A stretch of DNA of 64,000 nt, from assembly GCA_963677215.1 (NCBI GenBank), contig OY781919.1:806001-870000 (forward strand), given 5' to 3'. Of this stretch, positions 60,896 through 64,000 are shown piece by piece (position 1 is the first letter of the stretch; every line of letters begins with the position of its first letter). The position numbers were made by a program, and so were the translations under genes. Under the pieces are notes generated by a model. It was not told where the DNA came from. It saw only the letters and a list, made by a program, of their open reading frames with translations, and ran no database searches. The stretch comes from G963676795 sp963677215. Lineage in GTDB: Bacteria > Desulfobacterota > Desulfuromonadia > Desulfuromonadales > Geopsychrobacteraceae.

Positions 60896-63004
60896 ATGTT
60901 TGGCAATCTGAAGCTTCGCAATAAAATTCTTCTTCCCACCCTGCTCTTCGTTGTTCTTTCCCTGATCCTTGTTTCCACACTTTTCATTTCATGGATGAGC
61001 TCATCGGCGGTAAAAGAAGCCAAACTGCTGGCCCAGGAAACAGCCGAGCATAATGCCGTCATCGTCAAAGACTTCATCAATCCGATCATGGATCAGTCAC
61101 GAGCCCTGGCCGGAGTTTTCGAAGCTACCATCGCCAGCGGCCAAACACCGGATCGAGATATGTTGGACGCCTACCAGCTGGGCATTCTCAAACGAGACTC
61201 GAAGTTTCTCGGCATATGGACGTCATTCGAACCGAACGCCCTGGACGGGAAGGACAGTGAATACATCAATTACAACAAACAGCACGGAGAAACCGGGCGC
61301 TATAATCCCTATTTTTTCCGGACCGCAAACGGAGATATCGACTCCCGCCCCTGTGGAGATGAAGAAAGCAGTCTGTGGTATACCGTTCCACGCGACACCA
61401 AGAAGGATTACCTGACAGCTCCCTATTCTTACGAAGTCGCCGGTAAGATGATTCTTGGTATCGACTCCTGCATTCCGATCCTTGTTGACGGAAAATTTTA
61501 CGGGGCGACGGGGATAGACTATGAGGTTACCGACTTTGTCCTGTTGGCAAGATCCATCACCCCTTTCGAAACCGGCGTAGCCTATATCATTTCAGATGAC
61601 GGCCAGTTCGTCGGCCATCCATCAGATGATATGATTGCCAAGAAAATGGCAGACGCGTTCGGAACCACTGAAGCAGGCCAAATCTCCGAGGCCATCCGCA
61701 AGGGAGACATTTTCCGAAAGGATATTTCGGGTGAAGATGGCGATATTTTCCGCATTTTTGTTCCGATCCCGGTGACAGCCACCCAGAACTGGGCTCTCGG
61801 GGTCGATATCCCCATGAAAAAGGTCCTTGCTTCTGCTGACCAGGTCTTTTGGAGGACGATCTGGATCAGTATCGGCGTTCTTGTTGTACTGGCCATCATA
61901 CTGTTCTTTCTGGCCAGATCCATAGCCGCACCTCTGAGCAAAGCTACGGCACTTGCAGAAGATATCGGCCGCGGAGATCTATCTCAGCGACTTGAAGCCA
62001 AGACCAGCGATGAATCGGGACTGCTTGCGGCAGCCCTGAACTCCATGGCCACCAATTTAGAAAAAAAAGCGGCCCTCGCGAAAAAAATTGCGGCCAATGA
62101 TCTGACGGGACATGTCGAGATATCCTCAACCAAAGATGTGCTTGGCATTGCCCTGAAACAGATGTCTGAGAACCTGAATCAGGTTTTAGGCGCTGTCCGC
62201 ATGTCGGCATCGGATGTTGACAGTTCCTCCGGGCAGGTTTCCGCGGCAAGTGAATCTCTGGCCCAGGGATCGACGGAACAGGCAGCAAGCCTCGAAGAGA
62301 TTTCAAGCTCTCTTGCCGAAATGACCTCTCAAACTAAAGACAACGCCAGCAATGCCGCCAAGGCAAACCATATGGCCGTCGAAGTCAAAGGCAGTGCTCA
62401 ACAAAGCCAACAGGACATGGATGCCATGACAAGGGCCATGGGAGAGGTGAGCGATGCATCATCAGCGATTGCCAAAATCATAAAAGTCATTGACGAAATT
62501 GCCTTCCAGACAAACCTCCTGGCCCTGAATGCTGCCGTTGAGGCGGCTCGGGCCGGGCAACACGGCAAAGGCTTTGCTGTGGTCGCCGAGGAGGTCCGCA
62601 ACCTGGCCAGTCGCAGTGCCAAAGCGGCCCAGGAAACCGCAGCGTTGATCGAAGGTTCGGTTGGCAAAGTTGACAATACCAATCAATTGGTGACCAAAGC
62701 TGCCAGCAGCCTGCAACAGGTGGTCAAGGACATCGACAGCATGGCCCATCTGATCGATTCCATTGCAGAAGCGTCTGAATCGCAGTCCACCGGATTGGTC
62801 GAGATCTCTCAGGCCCTTCAGCAGGTTGATGATGTAACCCAGCAAAATACCGCCAACGCAGAAGAGACCTCTGCTGCTGCACATGAACTTGCCCGTCAGG
62901 CAGCAGCCCTGAATCAACTGATCAGTGCCTTCCGCTTCAGAAACGCGGAAAACATGGGGCAAGCGGCTTCAGGGCAAAACCTGTTGTCGCACAATCAAGA
63001 TTAA
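60896..63004 (+). CDS. Methyl-accepting chemotaxis protein with double-Cache sensor
   Basis: 702 residues: TM (about 12-35), long periplasmic dCache_1-like region (about 40-310; FLGIWTSFEPNALDGKD and AYIISDDGQFVGHPSDD are typical phrases), TM (about 322-342), HAMP, then the signalling domain with the conserved tip VIDEIAFQTNLLALNAAVEA and EEVRNLASRSAKAA. Ligands of dCache receptors are often amino acids or organic acids. GAAAGGAG precedes the ATG. Lies next to the amino-acid sensor kinase, but in the opposite direction. Confidence 0.93.
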   Translation: MFGNLKLRNKILLPTLLFVVLSLILVSTLFISWMSSSAVKEAKLLAQETAEHNAVIVKDFINPIMDQSRALAGVFEATIASGQTPDRDMLDAYQLGILKRDSKFLGIWTSFEPNALDGKDSEYINYNKQHGETGRYNPYFFRTANGDIDSRPCGDEESSLWYTVPRDTKKDYLTAPYSYEVAGKMILGIDSCIPILVDGKFYGATGIDYEVTDFVLLARSITPFETGVAYIISDDGQFVGHPSDDMIAKKMADAFGTTEAGQISEAIRKGDIFRKDISGEDGDIFRIFVPIPVTATQNWALGVDIPMKKVLASADQVFWRTIWISIGVLVVLAIILFFLARSIAAPLSKATALAEDIGRGDLSQRLEAKTSDESGLLAAALNSMATNLEKKAALAKKIAANDLTGHVEISSTKDVLGIALKQMSENLNQVLGAVRMSASDVDSSSGQVSAASESLAQGSTEQAASLEEISSSLAEMTSQTKDNASNAAKANHMAVEVKGSAQQSQQDMDAMTRAMGEVSDASSAIAKIIKVIDEIAFQTNLLALNAAVEAARAGQHGKGFAVVAEEVRNLASRSAKAAQETAALIEGSVGKVDNTNQLVTKAASSLQQVVKDIDSMAHLIDSIAEASESQSTGLVEISQALQQVDDVTQQNTANAEETSAAAHELARQAAALNQLISAFRFRNAENMGQAASGQNLLSHNQD

Positions 63005-63516
63005 AGAAAGACCAAAAATGAGACAAAGAGAGGAATAGCCTGTCATCATCAACAACAGCTGTCTTGTGCTGGCAGAGCTTTGGGATGATCAGCAAAGCAT
63101 CCAAGAGTGGACAACTTGCCAATTTATACCTGAAGCCCCTATATGTTCCGGACAGGTAAAGGTTATTTACCTGTCCGGAACTGTCAATGATCGTATTCCG
63201 AATTTTTAGAGATTCCATGCTCTGGGCAAACAGTTTCAGCTCGGTCAGATAGCCGCACGAACAGGCCTGCAACAGGCTGATCGTCTTGGTTCCGGCAAAC
63301 AACTCACTACGGCGAAATCCTCATATATAATCCACATTACCTTGATATTTAACAATAAATACTCTTTTTACAGCAAAAACAGTGGAATATTCCATGTCAT
63401 TAATCTATTTTTAAAGACGTTTTTCCTTACTCCGTCTTCAGATCAAAAAATGCTCAAAGATGACAGGGAGACGGCCCATTATCTCAGCGCATATACGTTT
63501 CAGGAGGGTACCAACC
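63005..63516. other. Intergenic region with a perfect hairpin
   Basis: 512 bases. GTTCCGGACAGGTAAA (63145-63160) and TTTACCTGTCCGGAAC (63166-63181) form a perfect 16-bp stem with loop GGTTA and no U-run behind it on either strand; it may be a repeat or protein site. The rest holds the promoter of the lipoprotein gene (AT-rich near 63320-63420). No supported gene. Confidence 0.55.
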
Positions 63517-64000
63517 ATGAAGAAGCTTTTGACCTTGCCAATGTTTTTGCTTGTCCTGCTGCTGTTCGTTGGTTGTAACAGCCAGACAGCCCAGGTCTCG
63601 CCACAGAAGCAATCCCAAAAACCGATCGCCGTTCTTATCGATAACGGCAATCTTGAAGGGCAGACCGCAGATCAGAGAGCCGAGCTCGACCGCGTTCTGC
63701 TGTGGATGGAAAGAGACATCGTCAAGCAGCTGAGCCGGGCCGGTTTCGATGCAAAACTGCTGAACAGTAAAAAAGAGTTTCAGGCAGAAATGGGCATTAT
63801 GTGGAAAATGTCTGTCAAGAATTTCAATGCGGGCAATCGTGCCCTGCGTGCCTTCGTCGGTTATGGTGCAGGCGCGGCATCTCTCGACATGACCTATACC
63901 CTGCTCGATGCCAAAGGCAAGAAAATTGAACAGTGGGATGACGGTGTCGGTTCATCCAAAGGCGGTACCTACTGCGCCCAGACACTCAACAGGCGCAATG
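63517..64000 (+). CDS. Lipoprotein, DUF4410-like (runs off the window)
   Basis: 161 codons in the window, continuing past its end. ATG after GGAGGGTACCAACC. Signal with lipobox LFVGC (Cys20). The mature part has a charged helix (RAELDRVLLWMERDIVKQL) and the DUF4410-type phrase ALRAFVGYGAGAASLDMTYT LLDAKGKKIEQW around residues 117-146 (glycine-rich strand then D-x-x-G-K). Outer-membrane or periplasmic lipoprotein of unknown function. C-terminus not seen. Confidence 0.75.
   Translation, partial: MKKLLTLPMFLLVLLLFVGCNSQTAQVSPQKQSQKPIAVLIDNGNLEGQTADQRAELDRVLLWMERDIVKQLSRAGFDAKLLNSKKEFQAEMGIMWKMSVKNFNAGNRALRAFVGYGAGAASLDMTYTLLDAKGKKIEQWDDGVGSSKGGTYCAQTLNRRN

Overview
The window looks like a chromosomal segment of a Desulfuromonas/Geobacter-type bacterium (Desulfuromonadales), probably an anaerobic, respiring, motile Gram-negative. 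The signs are an octaheme tetrathionate-reductase-type cytochrome next to a DUF3373 porin and a monoheme cytochrome, a c-di-GMP-I (GEMM) riboswitch, several c-di-GMP enzymes, two methyl-accepting chemotaxis proteins, a TonB-dependent receptor, an intact selenocysteine tRNA gene, and ordinary GC-rich housekeeping genes (uvrB, minCDE, pyrC, folA, pncA/pncB, uppP). The genus is an inference from gene content; no 16S or marker comparison was possible.

Layout. 1-3.8 kb: start of a TatD-type hydrolase, an AcuI/YhdH reductase, a membrane TraB-like protein and an AEC transporter. 3.8-8.8 kb: a minus-strand operon of TonB-dependent receptor, YfiR-like protein and GGDEF/EAL enzyme, led by a c-di-GMP riboswitch, so a c-di-GMP sensing RNA sits in front of genes that make and break c-di-GMP. 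9-18.5 kb: small secreted proteins, NAD salvage (pncA-pncB), an NAD(P)-dependent epimerase-like protein, folA, a NimA-like flavoprotein, an aldo/keto reductase, a cluster of palindromes, and a small membrane-protein operon. 18.6-25.1 kb: chemoreceptor, pyrC, a Cache-diguanylate cyclase and the remains of a hybrid histidine kinase that has lost its kinase core. 25.4-34.9 kb: DUF748/AsmA-like protein with M23 peptidase, YitT protein, uvrB, an omptin-like outer-membrane protease and uppP. 35.1-38.6 kb: the cytochrome-porin cluster.

39.08-45.48 kb is the accessory region. An 85-bp direct repeat of the tRNA-Sec gene brackets an AT-rich element. The left copy lacks the 3' acceptor strand; the right copy is a complete tRNA-Sec. 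Inside are a truncated tyrosine-type integrase, a complete IS21-family element (istA-istB) whose flanks do not match, a truncated RelA/SpoT-type HD gene, and a 788-residue protein with primase-polymerase-like motifs followed by P-loop helicase-like motifs. A palindrome-rich non-coding tract behind it could be a replication origin. This looks like a small, now crippled, selC-integrated replicating element, and its primase-helicase is the best candidate here for something poorly described.

45.6-64 kb returns to chromosomal genes: an EFR1-type flavodoxin/ferredoxin, minCDE, truC, a DJ-1 family protein, a probable pentameric ligand-gated ion channel homologue, a DUF4197 protein, a cold-shock protein with a structured leader, an NSS transporter, a polar amino-acid ABC transporter (binding protein, permease, ATPase) next to a two-component system whose sensor has the same type of binding domain, a second chemoreceptor, and the start of a lipoprotein that runs off the end.
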